From positions 1 to 43,110 of the forward strand of contig CAMPGT010000004.1 of the NCBI GenBank assembly GCA_946885665.1: a stretch of DNA of 43,110 bases. The letters are read 5' to 3'. Shown here in pieces: positions 1-8,105 of this stretch. Under the pieces are notes generated by a model. That model worked only from the letters and a program-made list of their open reading frames with translations. It was not told where the DNA came from and did no database searches. Source of the DNA: an uncultured Chitinophagaceae bacterium. GTDB taxonomy: Bacteria; Bacteroidota; Bacteroidia; Chitinophagales; Chitinophagaceae. Made by a program: the position numbers and the translations under genes. Each line of letters opens with the position of its first letter. The first letter of the stretch is position 1.

Positions 1-774
1 CACGGGCGCCTGGTCGCTCCTGATGTTCCCTACGTGCACGAGCAGTTCCGCTTCATTGTAGTCGAGCTGCTGGCCGGGTGCGAGATAAACGTCTTTTTGA
101 AATCCCCGGTGGTCGGGAGCCGCGTTCCTGATCACTACCTTCCCTGTGTGCAATTTCACCGTTACGAGGTTGCCGGACTTTTCATGAGTGTTGATGGTAA
201 ACTCGGTTCCGAGCGCAGTGGTGGCGAGGCCTCCCGCATACACCGTGAACGGCCGGCTCGCATCTTTTTGTACTTTGAACCTTGCCTTACCGTCAAGTGA
301 AACATCACGCCGGTCGGGATCGAGCGGAAGGTTGTAAACGATCACCGAGCCGGGCGACAAGGTTACGAGAGAGCTGTCGGGCAATGCAATCTCCATTATG
401 GCGCTCGTGGTATTGAGGATAATTTTCTGTTCTTTTTTTGCGGGTTGTTTTACTTCGGCAAAAGCTGTCTCCTTCTGCAGTGCCGGAAAAAAATACCTGT
501 AACCGAACACCATCGCGATGACGATGCTGGCCGCAATACTCAGCTTTTTCAGCAACACCAATCTTGCTCCCCGTTTTTTCTTTTCCTGCACTTCCTGCCA
601 CACTTCGTTCCAGAACTCGTTGTCCATTTGCACGGGCCGGCTTTGCTGCCACTCTTCGAAACTGAAATATTTTTCAAGCATTTCCGGATGATCCCTGAAG
701 TAAGCCACCACCTGACCTGCTTCTTCACGGCTGCAGTTCTTCCTGAAAAATCTTTCTATTAATTCTTCCGTCAT
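1..774 (-). CDS. FecR-family anti-sigma factor (3' part cut by window edge)
   Basis: A membrane-spanning anti-sigma regulator that would hold the neighbouring ECF sigma factor inactive and relay a signal from the periplasm. The visible 258 residues start at the ATG ending at 774 with a cytoplasmic helical region (MTEELIERFF...). One membrane segment follows around residues 75-95 (LSIAASIVIAMVFGYRYFF), then a periplasmic FecR domain with the usual pattern of LPDSSLVTLSPGS, DVSLDGKARFKV and TTALGTEFTI. The C-terminal STN/secretin-like part lies beyond position 1. The gene is 80 bases downstream of the sigma gene on the same strand, the normal order sigma then FecR. In Bacteroidota such pairs usually control a SusC/SusD-type uptake locus, which would sit to the left and is not visible. 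Confidence 0.9.
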   Translation of the reverse strand, partial: MTEELIERFFRKNCSREEAGQVVAYFRDHPEMLEKYFSFEEWQQSRPVQMDNEFWNEVWQEVQEKKKRGARLVLLKKLSIAASIVIAMVFGYRYFFPALQKETAFAEVKQPAKKEQKIILNTTSAIMEIALPDSSLVTLSPGSVIVYNLPLDPDRRDVSLDGKARFKVQKDASRPFTVYAGGLATTALGTEFTINTHEKSGNLVTVKLHTGKVVIRNAAPDHRGFQKDVYLAPGQQLDYNEAELLVHVGNIRSDQAPV

Positions 775-854
775 TGGGATAGGTTTAGTATAACCCGTTT
801 AGGCTGAGAGTTTGAGGAGTATACGACGATGAAGAAAAAACTCCTTCGATTTGA

Positions 855-1400
855 TCAGAAATATTTTACCCAGGCGATGATCATCGCCAGCATGATCATT
901 GTTTTTCGAAGATACTTTAGCGCCTTGGTGAGATTATTGTCAACTGATTTCACCGAGATGGAAAGCAGTTGGGCGATCTCCTGGTAGGAGAAACCCTGAA
1001 TTTTGTTGAGTTCAAATATCTTTTTGCGCATCTCGGGCATTGTGGCAAGCGCCGACCGGAGCCGGGAGCGCACATCAAATTCAGTGGAATTACCGGTGTA
1101 CCGCGCAGAAGCCGGCAGGTGATACGCTGCAGCGTCGTGAAGTTTAGCGCGGCGGTTTTGCTTGCGCAAATGATCGATAAAAACGGTACGCGCTATGTGA
1201 AATATGTGCTGCTCGAGAAGATATTCTGTGGAAAGCGATTGACGATACTGCCATAATTTAAGAAACGTCACCTGCAGCAAGTCGCGGGCGTCTTCGGGAT
1301 TTTTTGTTTTTTTAAGGAAATAGCCATACACCCTTCCACGATGTTGGACGTATGCCTGCTCGAAAGCAAACTCATCTCCGCGTTTAATGGCATCAATCAT
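855..1400 (-). CDS. ECF RNA polymerase sigma factor, FecI/RpoE type
   Basis: A sigma-70 family ECF factor of 181 residues that directs RNA polymerase to a small regulon, probably including its own FecR pair. Region 2 is visible as DEFAFEQAYVQHRGRVYGYF and the ARDLLQVTFLKLW stretch. Region 4 is visible as MPEMRKKIFELNKIQGFSYQEIAQLL with its helix-turn-helix (SVKSVDNNLTKALKYLRK). The open frame can be extended to a TTG at 1424, but the ATG at 1400 gives the usual N-terminus (MIDAIKRGDEFAF) and leaves room for a leader after a TAGATTTG motif. The C-terminus ends in a short hydrophobic tail (MIMLAMIIAWVKYF), which is common in Bacteroidota members. It is probably co-transcribed with the FecR gene downstream. 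Confidence 0.93.
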   Translation of the reverse strand: MIDAIKRGDEFAFEQAYVQHRGRVYGYFLKKTKNPEDARDLLQVTFLKLWQYRQSLSTEYLLEQHIFHIARTVFIDHLRKQNRRAKLHDAAAYHLPASARYTGNSTEFDVRSRLRSALATMPEMRKKIFELNKIQGFSYQEIAQLLSISVKSVDNNLTKALKYLRKTMIMLAMIIAWVKYF

Positions 1401-1421
1401 AAAGCAAGCAGATAGTTTTGG

Positions 1422-1429
1422 CAAATCTA
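1422..1429 (-). promoter_or_regulatory. Candidate Bacteroidota -7 promoter element for the ECF sigma gene
   Basis: The minus strand reads TAGATTTG, a full match to the Bacteroidota -7 consensus TAnnTTTG, about 22 bases before the preferred ATG at 1400. I do not see a convincing TTG-type -33 element at the right distance, so the assignment is tentative. It also argues against translation from the TTG at 1424, which would lie inside the promoter element. Confidence 0.35.
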
Positions 1430-1452
1430 AGCACTGTAAATCTACTGATTTT

Positions 1453-2925
1453 TTACCTCGCGATTTTCAACTTCTTTTTTTCTGCTAACAGCCATCGCAC
1501 GCCATATCCTTCAACCGTTATTTTTATTGAATTGTTTTCACATGCGGTAAACACCGTGCCATCGAGCACGTCGCGCACGAAGGCAGTTTTTATACCCGGT
1601 TGAATATTGACGCCGGCCGCAAGGCTGTCAGGATTAATGACGATAAAAAGATGTTCATTCCCTTCCCAGCGGTGAAAGGCAACCGCCGGCCCCTCTGTTT
1701 TTAGTTCTTTGTAATTAGCACTGGTAAGCGAGGCATATTTCAGCCTGAGTGCTGTAAGTTTTTTATACAAAGAAAATAACCCGAGCGAATCCTGTTCCTT
1801 TATCGAATGTGCAGACGAAAAAATCGGGGGCCTTGAATAAGGGTGCGTCTTCACTCCTGTTTCCTGCCCGTTATAAATGAGTGGAATGCCGGGCAGCGCA
1901 AATAGCAAGGCGGCAGCCATTTTCGTTTGTGCCAGCGAATGTGTGGCCGCGAAGCGCGGAACATCATTGTTTTCCATGAACCTTAGAACTCTTTCGGGAT
2001 TTGGCTGACGCGCGAACAGCGCTTCGCGGATAAGGTTATATCTTTTGTCAACCGAGGGATGGTTGAATATGGTAAAATTCTTTCGAGCGTGATGCCGGTA
2101 CTGCCACGGCCAATGTGAAATCCAGTTGGTGTCGCTTGTCCAATCGTAAGCAGCATCAAATCCTTCTGCATACACGTTTGGGTCGCTGCCCTTATCTTCC
2201 GCCAGCATCAATATTCCGGGCTTCAGCGCTTTGAGCTCTTTGCGCAGGTGTTTGCCGAATTCGGGGGCGCGTGCATTGACGGCCCACACCGCGTCGAACC
2301 GATAACCGTCGATGTCAAATTCCTGTATCCAGTACTTGCAGGCATCGGTAATCATCTTCCGCACTTCCGGGTTATTGTAATTAAGGTTGATAAGATCTTT
2401 CCAAAAATAAAAGATGAAACCGCTGCTGTCTTTGTGGTAATTGGAAGAATAGGGAGCGCCGTCGTTCTCGTGCTGGTAGTAATCGTAATAAGGCGAAGAT
2501 TTTCTTTTCTTGATGATGTCCTGCGCAAAGGGATGCCTTATAGAAGTGTGATTGGGCACAAAGTCGAACAGCACTTTTATGTGAAGTTGATGAGCAGTGC
2601 TGATCAGATTTTTTAATTGCTGTTCGTTGCCCAGGTCATCTCTCAAAGAAAAATAATCGGTTATGTCGTATCCCTGTCCGCCGCGCGCAGTTTTAAAAAC
2701 GGGTTGCAGCCATATGGTGTTGATGCCAAGCTCTTTCAGTTCGGGAATTTTTGCTGTTATGTTGTCGTAGCTGCTGTGATCGGTGAAGCCCGATGGCTTT
2801 ATGCCATAGATGATGGCGTGGCGCATCCACGAGGGAGGGGTCGTATCGGTACCCTGCGCCGGATGTGCGAGGATGGTTGCCGCTACGGAAAAATACAGTA
2901 CGGTAACAAGTAATAGCTTAAGCAT
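1453..2925 (-). CDS. Secreted alpha-amylase family (GH13) hydrolase with altered region IV
   Basis: A predicted exported alpha-glucan or maltodextrin-acting GH13 enzyme of 490 residues. The frame is open back to 2991, but the ATG at 2925 begins a clean signal peptide (MLKLLLVTVLYFSVAATILA). The (beta/alpha)8 barrel shows region I DFVPNHT (around 121), region II DGYRFDA with nucleophile Asp211, and region III MLAEDKG with acid/base Glu243. Region IV reads ENNDVPR, so the residue before Asp321 that is normally His (NHD) is Asn320. The C-terminal beta domain ends near VEGYGVRWLL. The length fits the family. It diverges from the PIG-L gene across about 120 bases. The changed histidine may alter transition-state binding or specificity; substrate cannot be read from sequence. 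Confidence 0.9.
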   Translation of the reverse strand: MLKLLLVTVLYFSVAATILAHPAQGTDTTPPSWMRHAIIYGIKPSGFTDHSSYDNITAKIPELKELGINTIWLQPVFKTARGGQGYDITDYFSLRDDLGNEQQLKNLISTAHQLHIKVLFDFVPNHTSIRHPFAQDIIKKRKSSPYYDYYQHENDGAPYSSNYHKDSSGFIFYFWKDLINLNYNNPEVRKMITDACKYWIQEFDIDGYRFDAVWAVNARAPEFGKHLRKELKALKPGILMLAEDKGSDPNVYAEGFDAAYDWTSDTNWISHWPWQYRHHARKNFTIFNHPSVDKRYNLIREALFARQPNPERVLRFMENNDVPRFAATHSLAQTKMAAALLFALPGIPLIYNGQETGVKTHPYSRPPIFSSAHSIKEQDSLGLFSLYKKLTALRLKYASLTSANYKELKTEGPAVAFHRWEGNEHLFIVINPDSLAAGVNIQPGIKTAFVRDVLDGTVFTACENNSIKITVEGYGVRWLLAEKKKLKIAR

Positions 2926-3049
2926 CCAAAGCGGATACGTTTCAATTTTCAATACTCCTTCATCGAAAAGAAATAATTTTTTTTCAGCCATCTATCATGG
3001 GTGTTCAATAGATATTTCTATAAGTTTAGGCTTATTACAACCTATCAAC

Positions 3050-3832
3050 ATGCATCGTTCAACAAACTCGCGCAGAAATTTTATTAAACATTCCCTCGGC
3101 AGCATGGGCGCCGTTACATTGCCATCGCTTTTGAGCGCTTCGCCCGATGGGGTACAGGCCAAAAAAAAGATAGTGGTGGTGGGCGGACATCCGGACGATC
3201 CCGAATGCGGCTGTGCGGGAACGGTGAAACAGTTGGTAAAGAAGGGGCACGATGTCACCCTCTTCTACCTTACTAACGGCGACGAAGGGGTAGAAGGAAA
3301 GACACATGATCAGGCCGCGGCGATAAGAAGGGCCGAATGTATCGCCGCCTGCAAGGTGCTTGGGGCAAAACCTCTATTCGGCGACCAGGTAGATGGAGAG
3401 AGCGTGATGAGCAACCCGGAGATGGCGAGGTTCGAGAAATTACTGTATGCCGAAAAGCCGGATGTGGTGTTCACCCATTGGCCGGTAGATTCGCATAAGG
3501 ATCACCAGGTGGCCAGTATTCTCACCATACAGGCATGGATGGAGGCGCAGGAGCCATTTACGCTTTATTTTTACGAAGTTTGTGTAGGCTATCAAACATT
3601 TGGTTTTCACCCCTCTGATTACGTGGATATTAGCGATACCCAGGAAACGAAAATGAGGGCCCTTGCCTGTCATGAAAGTCAGGGTATAGTAATTGATGGT
3701 AAGTACAGCAAGATGTTTTATGATTGCGGTCACCCATCCATGGAAGATTTCAGGGGCAAAGAGCTGGGCGTTAGGGCCGCAGAGGCGTTTACGAGAATGA
3801 ATGGAAGGGGGATGGGGAAATTGGTGATTTGA
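3050..3832 (+). CDS. PIG-L/LmbE family deacetylase with Tat-like leader
   Basis: A zinc-dependent N-deacetylase of the PIG-L (LmbE) family, 260 residues, which typically removes acetyl groups from GlcNAc-containing substrates. The metal-binding motifs are present: GGHPDDPECGCAGT (HPDDxE form) and HWPVDSHKDHQ (the HxxDxHxDH pattern). The N-terminus carries a twin-arginine type leader (NSRRNFIKHSLG followed by a hydrophobic stretch), so folded export to the periplasm is likely. The frame is open upstream to 2810, but the ATG at 3050 directly precedes the Tat motif and avoids overlap with the divergent GH13 gene. The natural substrate is unknown. Confidence 0.9.
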   Translation: MHRSTNSRRNFIKHSLGSMGAVTLPSLLSASPDGVQAKKKIVVVGGHPDDPECGCAGTVKQLVKKGHDVTLFYLTNGDEGVEGKTHDQAAAIRRAECIAACKVLGAKPLFGDQVDGESVMSNPEMARFEKLLYAEKPDVVFTHWPVDSHKDHQVASILTIQAWMEAQEPFTLYFYEVCVGYQTFGFHPSDYVDISDTQETKMRALACHESQGIVIDGKYSKMFYDCGHPSMEDFRGKELGVRAAEAFTRMNGRGMGKLVI

Positions 3833-3839
3833 GAAGACG

Positions 3840-3976
3840 TGGGTCCTCCCCCGGTCCCTTCGGGACGACCCCCTCCAGAGGGGGATATGTATCCCCCGCT
3901 GGCGGGTTGGGTTGCAAATAAGCCCGGTAACTGTATCCCCCGCTGGCGGGGGTGGCGCGGAGCGCCGGGGGTGGAC
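3840..3976. repeat. Cluster of GC-rich palindromic intergenic repeats
   Basis: This stretch contains several inverted repeats in about 135 bases: GTCCC-ttc-GGGAC, CCCCCTC-ca-GAGGGGG, CCCCCGCTGGCGGGGG and GGCGC-gga-GCGCC. A 19-base unit (TGTATCCCCCGCTGGCGGG) occurs twice exactly, at 3888-3906 and 3932-3950. The cluster follows the PIG-L stop and precedes the metal-handling operon. It resembles the short palindromic repeats found between genes in many Bacteroidota genomes. It could fold in RNA and act as a transcript end or stabiliser for the PIG-L mRNA; that role is inference. No adjacent T-tract marks it as a classic terminator. Confidence 0.7.
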
Positions 3977-4000
3977 TTTTAACTTTTAAGCTGCAAATAA

Positions 4001-4120
4001 ATGAACAAACTTATCAGGGCATTGATCGCGGGGTACGGAGCAAAGAAATTAGGCGGAGGCTGCCTCAGCACCATCATAGTGTTTATTATTATCTGGTATC
4101 TTCTTGGTCAGTGCAATTAA
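4001..4120 (+). CDS. Small 39-residue single-pass membrane protein
   Basis: A short gene whose product starts MNKLIRALIAGYGAKKLGGG and continues CLSTIIVFIIIWYLLGQCN. A basic amphipathic N-terminus with a GYGAKKLGGGC motif is followed by one membrane helix. It ends one base before the ATG of the HMA-AraC regulator (TAA at 4118-4120, ATG at 4122), so it is almost certainly translated from the same message. Similar short proteins with a GYGAKK-GGGC motif are familiar to me from Bacteroidota genomes, but I know of no function. The two cysteines may matter given the metal and thiol theme of the neighbours. Confidence 0.75.
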   Translation: MNKLIRALIAGYGAKKLGGGCLSTIIVFIIIWYLLGQCN

Positions 4121-4121
4121 A

Positions 4122-4703
4122 ATGAGCAACAGTACAGAGATCTTCATAAAAAATATGGTTTGCAACCGTTGCGTCATGGTGGTGAAAAATATCTTCACCG
4201 ACGCGGGTGCCGAACCGGAAGCCGTTATTCTCGGAAAGGTGACGCTTCCCACACCACCCACTTCCTCTCAATATGAAAAAATAGAAAAAAAGCTGAACGA
4301 AGTGGGCTTCGAAATCCTTACGGACCAGAAGAAAAAACTTGTTGACCAGGTAAAATCGGTGATCGTGAAAAATATCCAGGGCGATCTTTCTGAAAGAAAC
4401 CTGAACTTCTCCGACATCCTTGCAACGTCGCTCAACAAGGATTACTCGTACATCAGCAAACTTTTTTCAGAGGCCGAGGGCATCACCATCGAAAAGTTCA
4501 TCATCGACCAGAAGACCGAAAAGGTGAAAGAAATGCTCGCTTACGGTGAAAAGAGCCTCAACGACATCGCGTTTGACATGGGCTACAGCAGTGTTGCCCA
4601 CCTCTCTTCACAATTCAAAAAAACGACCGGCTTCACACCTTCGGAATTTAAGAAACTGAAGGACCACCACCGCAAATCGCTCGATAACGTAGGTAAGCCA
4701 TAA
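4122..4703 (+). CDS. HMA-AraC fusion regulator (probable metal-responsive transcription factor)
   Basis: A 193-residue cytoplasmic regulator combining an N-terminal heavy-metal-associated-like domain and a C-terminal AraC DNA-binding domain. Residues 1-65 show a ferredoxin-like pattern with a CxxC site (NMVCNRC, Cys14 and Cys17). Residues about 95-185 form the two helix-turn-helix units (NKDYSYISKLFSEAEG, and SLNDIAFDMGYSSVAHLSSQ followed by KKTTGFTPSEFKK). The start at 4122 is preferred over an upstream GTG in the frame because it follows the small membrane gene by one base. It sits directly upstream of an HMA-MauE membrane protein, so it probably senses a soft metal such as copper and controls this operon. 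Metal identity is inference. Confidence 0.88.
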   Translation: MSNSTEIFIKNMVCNRCVMVVKNIFTDAGAEPEAVILGKVTLPTPPTSSQYEKIEKKLNEVGFEILTDQKKKLVDQVKSVIVKNIQGDLSERNLNFSDILATSLNKDYSYISKLFSEAEGITIEKFIIDQKTEKVKEMLAYGEKSLNDIAFDMGYSSVAHLSSQFKKTTGFTPSEFKKLKDHHRKSLDNVGKP

Positions 4704-4753
4704 TTATATAAATCGCAGCCATAAAAGTGTAACATGCCCCCACTCTTCGCCGG

Positions 4754-4761
4754 TAATTTTG
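4754..4761 (+). promoter_or_regulatory. Candidate -7 promoter element for the HMA-MauE operon
   Basis: TAATTTTG matches the TAnnTTTG consensus and lies 20 bases before the ATG at 4781. No good TTG -33 box is seen upstream, which would fit a promoter that needs an activator such as the adjacent AraC-type protein. Tentative. Confidence 0.4.
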
Positions 4762-4780
4762 TTGGCAAAATAGAGTGACT

Positions 4781-5518
4781 ATGACACATACCTATAAAGT
4801 AACCGGCATGACATGCGGTGGTTGCCAGGCAACGGTAACACGCCTCCTTTCTGCGGTTGACGGCGTCAATAACGTGGCTATCAACCTGGGAAAAGGTGAA
4901 GCAAAGATCAATATGAACAAGCACGTTGCAACCGATGTTTTGCAACAGGCACTCAGCCATCATCCCAAATATCAACTGACCGAAGAAGACACTTACATGG
5001 CGCCGGCCGCCCAGGCTGAAGAGCCGAAAAAATCGTGGCTGTCCACTTACAAACCGATACTGCTCATATTCTTCTACATTACCGCCGCAACGCTTTTGGT
5101 ACAGGCAGCAAACGGAACATTTAACTGGATGGACTGGATGCATCACTTCATGGCCGGTTTCTTCCTGACTTTCTCGTTCTTCAAACTGCTGGACCTGAAC
5201 GGCTTTGCAGACAGCTATTCAACCTACGACATCATCGCCAGGAAATGGAGAGGCTGGGCATTTTTGTATGCCTTTATTGAGCTGGGGCTTGGCTTTGCAT
5301 ACCTCACCGGTACGGCCATTATTTTCACTACGGCGCTCACGTTTGTCGTTATGACCATCAGCATTATTGGCGTATTGCAGGCGGTGATGAATAAAAGAAG
5401 AATTCAGTGCGCGTGCCTGGGCGCGGTGTTCAATCTGCCCATGAGCACGGTTACCATTATCGAGGATGCGCTGATGATCGTGATGAGTGCGATAATGATT
5501 ATTCATTTTTTATTCTGA
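4781..5518 (+). CDS. HMA domain-MauE-like membrane protein
   Basis: A 245-residue inner-membrane protein. Residues 1-65 are a heavy-metal-associated domain with the classic GMTCGGC motif (Cys12, Cys15). A polar linker is followed by about four or five membrane helices with features of the MauE/DoxX group: HHFMAGFFLTFSFFKLLDL, LYAFIELGLGFAYLTG and a CACLG motif (Cys210, Cys212). MauE-type proteins are linked to disulfide or electron transfer across the membrane. The fusion suggests metal capture coupled to a membrane thiol step. Translation could begin at a GTG at 4775, but the ATG at 4781 gives the standard HMA N-terminus. It is followed four bases later by the His-rich barrel gene. Confidence 0.88.
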   Translation: MTHTYKVTGMTCGGCQATVTRLLSAVDGVNNVAINLGKGEAKINMNKHVATDVLQQALSHHPKYQLTEEDTYMAPAAQAEEPKKSWLSTYKPILLIFFYITAATLLVQAANGTFNWMDWMHHFMAGFFLTFSFFKLLDLNGFADSYSTYDIIARKWRGWAFLYAFIELGLGFAYLTGTAIIFTTALTFVVMTISIIGVLQAVMNKRRIQCACLGAVFNLPMSTVTIIEDALMIVMSAIMIIHFLF

Positions 5519-5522
5519 CAAC

Positions 5523-6863
5523 ATGAAGATACTGATAGCAATAAGCCTTCTTTTAGTAACGCTGCCGGCAGTGGCGCAGCATGAGCAGCATCAGGATACG
5601 CTGCCGCATCATCAACATCAAACGGATAGCACCTCTCATCATGAAACAACGATGCAGGTACCGATGGGGCACGCCTTTTCACTGCATCTCCCGATGACGC
5701 GAAACGGATCGGGAACGGCATGGCTGCCCGATGCATCACCGATGTTTGGTTACATGGTACATTCGAAAAAATGGATGTACATGTTTCATGGAAGCGCCTT
5801 TCTTCGGTACAATCACCAGGATTTTACCGGCAAGGGTACACGGGGCAGCGAAAAAACAGATGCACCCAACTGGTTCATGGCGATGGGTCAGCGAAGAGTG
5901 GGCAATAACGGGCTGTTTCATTTCAGCACCATGTTCAGCCTCGATGCCCCTATTGCGGGCGGATCGGGATATCCGCTCTTATTTCAGACGGGAGAAAGTT
6001 ATAAAGGAAAGGCATTGGTTGACAGGCAGCATCCGCACGATCTCATTTCAGAATTGTCGGTGAGCTATTCGCATGCGATTTCCGAAAAAGCAGATGTATT
6101 TGCGTACGTCGGCTATCCCGGAGAGCCGGCTCTTGGACCGGTAACATTCATGCACCGGCCATCATCGCTCGACAATCCCAATTCACCGGTCACCCATCAC
6201 TGGGTGGATGCCACGCATATTACTTTTGGAGTGGCCACCATCGGGGCAAGGATAGGTAAGTTCAAGTTGGAAGGATCATCGTTTACCGGCAGGGAACCGA
6301 ATGAGAACAGGTACGACTTCGACAAGCCGCGTTTCAATTCATGGAGCGGCAGATTATCGGCGAACCCTTCCAGAAACTGGGCGCTGCAGGTATCGCACGC
6401 TTTTGTAAAGAGCCCTGAAGAATTGCATCCCGGTGAGAATGTTCATAAAACCACCGCCTCGGCAATATTTAACAGCGAGGTAATATCAAACCGCTATTTC
6501 AGCGGAACAGTATTGTGGGGAATGAACAAATTCAATGACAGAAAAGGAGAAAATGCGTTCCTTGCCGAAGCCTCGTGGCACCTTGACAAATCAGCTATCT
6601 ATGGCCGTTATGAGTTTGCAGAAAAATCGGCAGAGGAACTTGTACTCGACGAACAAACATTTGGTCACCACACCCTGTACGGGATCAACGCGTTAACCCT
6701 CGGGTATAATTACGATTTTCTGCAATTCGCGGGATTACGGCTCGCGGCAGGAGGCAACATTTCAGTTTATGAGGCGCCACGGGCGCTTGATGAACTATAT
6801 GGAAAGAGGCCCTTATCATTTCAGATATATTTAAGACTGTATCCGGAGCTGATGAAAATGTAA
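5523..6863 (+). CDS. Outer-membrane beta-barrel protein with His-rich N-terminus
   Basis: A 446-residue exported protein with a signal peptide ending PAVAQ. It then has a strikingly His-rich segment (residues 20-50, for example HEQHQDTLPHHQHQ) and Met-rich stretches (PMFGYMVHSKKWMYMFHGS). The remainder is made of alternating aromatic and polar strands typical of an outer-membrane barrel, ending in a charged but aromatic-rich strand (LSFQIYLRLYPELMKM). Its place in the operon after two HMA proteins, with His and Met ligands, suggests metal binding or efflux at the outer membrane. I recognise this as a type often annotated only as hypothetical; function is inferred from context. Confidence 0.75.
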   Translation: MKILIAISLLLVTLPAVAQHEQHQDTLPHHQHQTDSTSHHETTMQVPMGHAFSLHLPMTRNGSGTAWLPDASPMFGYMVHSKKWMYMFHGSAFLRYNHQDFTGKGTRGSEKTDAPNWFMAMGQRRVGNNGLFHFSTMFSLDAPIAGGSGYPLLFQTGESYKGKALVDRQHPHDLISELSVSYSHAISEKADVFAYVGYPGEPALGPVTFMHRPSSLDNPNSPVTHHWVDATHITFGVATIGARIGKFKLEGSSFTGREPNENRYDFDKPRFNSWSGRLSANPSRNWALQVSHAFVKSPEELHPGENVHKTTASAIFNSEVISNRYFSGTVLWGMNKFNDRKGENAFLAEASWHLDKSAIYGRYEFAEKSAEELVLDEQTFGHHTLYGINALTLGYNYDFLQFAGLRLAAGGNISVYEAPRALDELYGKRPLSFQIYLRLYPELMKM

Positions 6864-6884
6864 AACTTATCTTGCATGTTCAAT

Positions 6885-8105
6885 ATGACGAACCAGGTTA
6901 AGCTCCGTATTCTGTTTGCACTGTTGTTTTTGGCGGGATCGGCCCATGCACAAAATACTTTTCATGAACTTGAGGGCGAGTGGCGCGGCGAGTTCACCAT
7001 TCGCGATAACACGAAGGCGCCATTCAATTTCGAGATCAGCGGCGACGGCAAGGTGTACCTGCTGAATGCAGACGAACGTTTCGAAACAGGCGTATTGCGG
7101 AGGAAAGAAGATTCCGTCTTCATTCCGCTCGACCAGTTCGACAATGAGCTTGCCTTGAAAATAAACAGGAACGGACAGTTGTCGGGATACCTCCGTAAGC
7201 AAAACAAGCCGGGCCTGCAGGTGCCGGTAACGGCGAAGCAAGGGTCGAGCCGCTTCCCTCAACCATCCCGTTCGCCCATCAAAGATTTCAGCGGTAAATA
7301 CGAGGTGCAGTTCACATTCGCGAGCGGCAACAAGGAAAAATGCGTGGCCGTGTTCCACCAGCAGGGATCAAAACTTACGGGCACTTTTCTTAAACCCTCC
7401 GGCGATGCCAGGTATCTGGAAGGAATGGTTGACGGCAACCACTTCTATTTGTCTTCATTTATAGGTTCCACACCGGGCTATTACGAAGGCACGATTACGG
7501 CCGATGGAAAAATTTCAGGAGTGCAATTGGGCACGAAAGTGAAAAACTCATTTTCCGGAACATTCAATCCGGATGCACAGCTCGAAGATCCGTTTGCTGT
7601 TTCACACCTGAAGAAGGGATATTCCTCGCTGGAATTTTCTTTGCCCGACATGGAAGGAAACATCGTTTCCACCAGCGACGAACGTTTTAACAATAAAGTA
7701 CTGATCATTGCAATCACGGGCACGTGGTGCCCCAACTGTATTGATGAAGCGGCATTTCTCTCACCGTGGTACAAACGGAACAAAGGTCGCGGCGTGGAAG
7801 TGATCTCCATTCACTATGAACGTCAGTCAGACACTGCGTTTACGCATAAGGTAATGAGACGGTTTCAAAAACGGTTTGATATAACCTACGCACAGGTGTT
7901 CGGCGGTATTGCCAATAACGACAGCGTTTCGCGTTCGCTACCGGCACTTGCATCGTTTAAAGTATTTCCCACCACCATTTTTATCGGCAGGAAAGGAAAT
8001 GTATCGAAGATACATGCCGGCTTTTCGGGACCGGCGACGGGCAAATTTTATGATGACTTCGTAAAAGAATTCAATGAAGAAGTTGACCGTTTATTGGCCG
8101 AATAG
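6885..8105 (+). CDS. TlpA-like thioredoxin-fold protein, exported
   Basis: A 406-residue periplasmic thiol-disulfide protein. A signal peptide (ending GSAHAQ) is followed by two beta-rich lipocalin-like modules (residues about 25-115, LEGEWRGEFTI, and 125-225, FSGKYEVQFTFASGNK). A C-terminal TlpA/AhpC-TSA thioredoxin domain carries the active site TWCPNC (Cys282, Cys285). The family usually reduces cytochrome or metal-centre cysteines. The ATG at 6885 is chosen over 6876 for a normal signal peptide length. It lies 21 bases after the barrel gene and completes the metal/thiol operon. Its stop codon directly abuts the stop of the convergent DUF72 gene with no base between. Confidence 0.87.
   Translation: MTNQVKLRILFALLFLAGSAHAQNTFHELEGEWRGEFTIRDNTKAPFNFEISGDGKVYLLNADERFETGVLRRKEDSVFIPLDQFDNELALKINRNGQLSGYLRKQNKPGLQVPVTAKQGSSRFPQPSRSPIKDFSGKYEVQFTFASGNKEKCVAVFHQQGSKLTGTFLKPSGDARYLEGMVDGNHFYLSSFIGSTPGYYEGTITADGKISGVQLGTKVKNSFSGTFNPDAQLEDPFAVSHLKKGYSSLEFSLPDMEGNIVSTSDERFNNKVLIIAITGTWCPNCIDEAAFLSPWYKRNKGRGVEVISIHYERQSDTAFTHKVMRRFQKRFDITYAQVFGGIANNDSVSRSLPALASFKVFPTTIFIGRKGNVSKIHAGFSGPATGKFYDDFVKEFNEEVDRLLAE

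Noticed and set aside
3841..3960. Palindromes considered as a rho-independent terminator
   Set aside because: The stems are strong, but no T-tract follows any of them, so they are reported as repeats instead.
4583..5146. 187-residue minus-strand open frame across the AraC and HMA-MauE genes
   Set aside because: It overlaps two genes with clear family motifs and has no protein-like features of its own.
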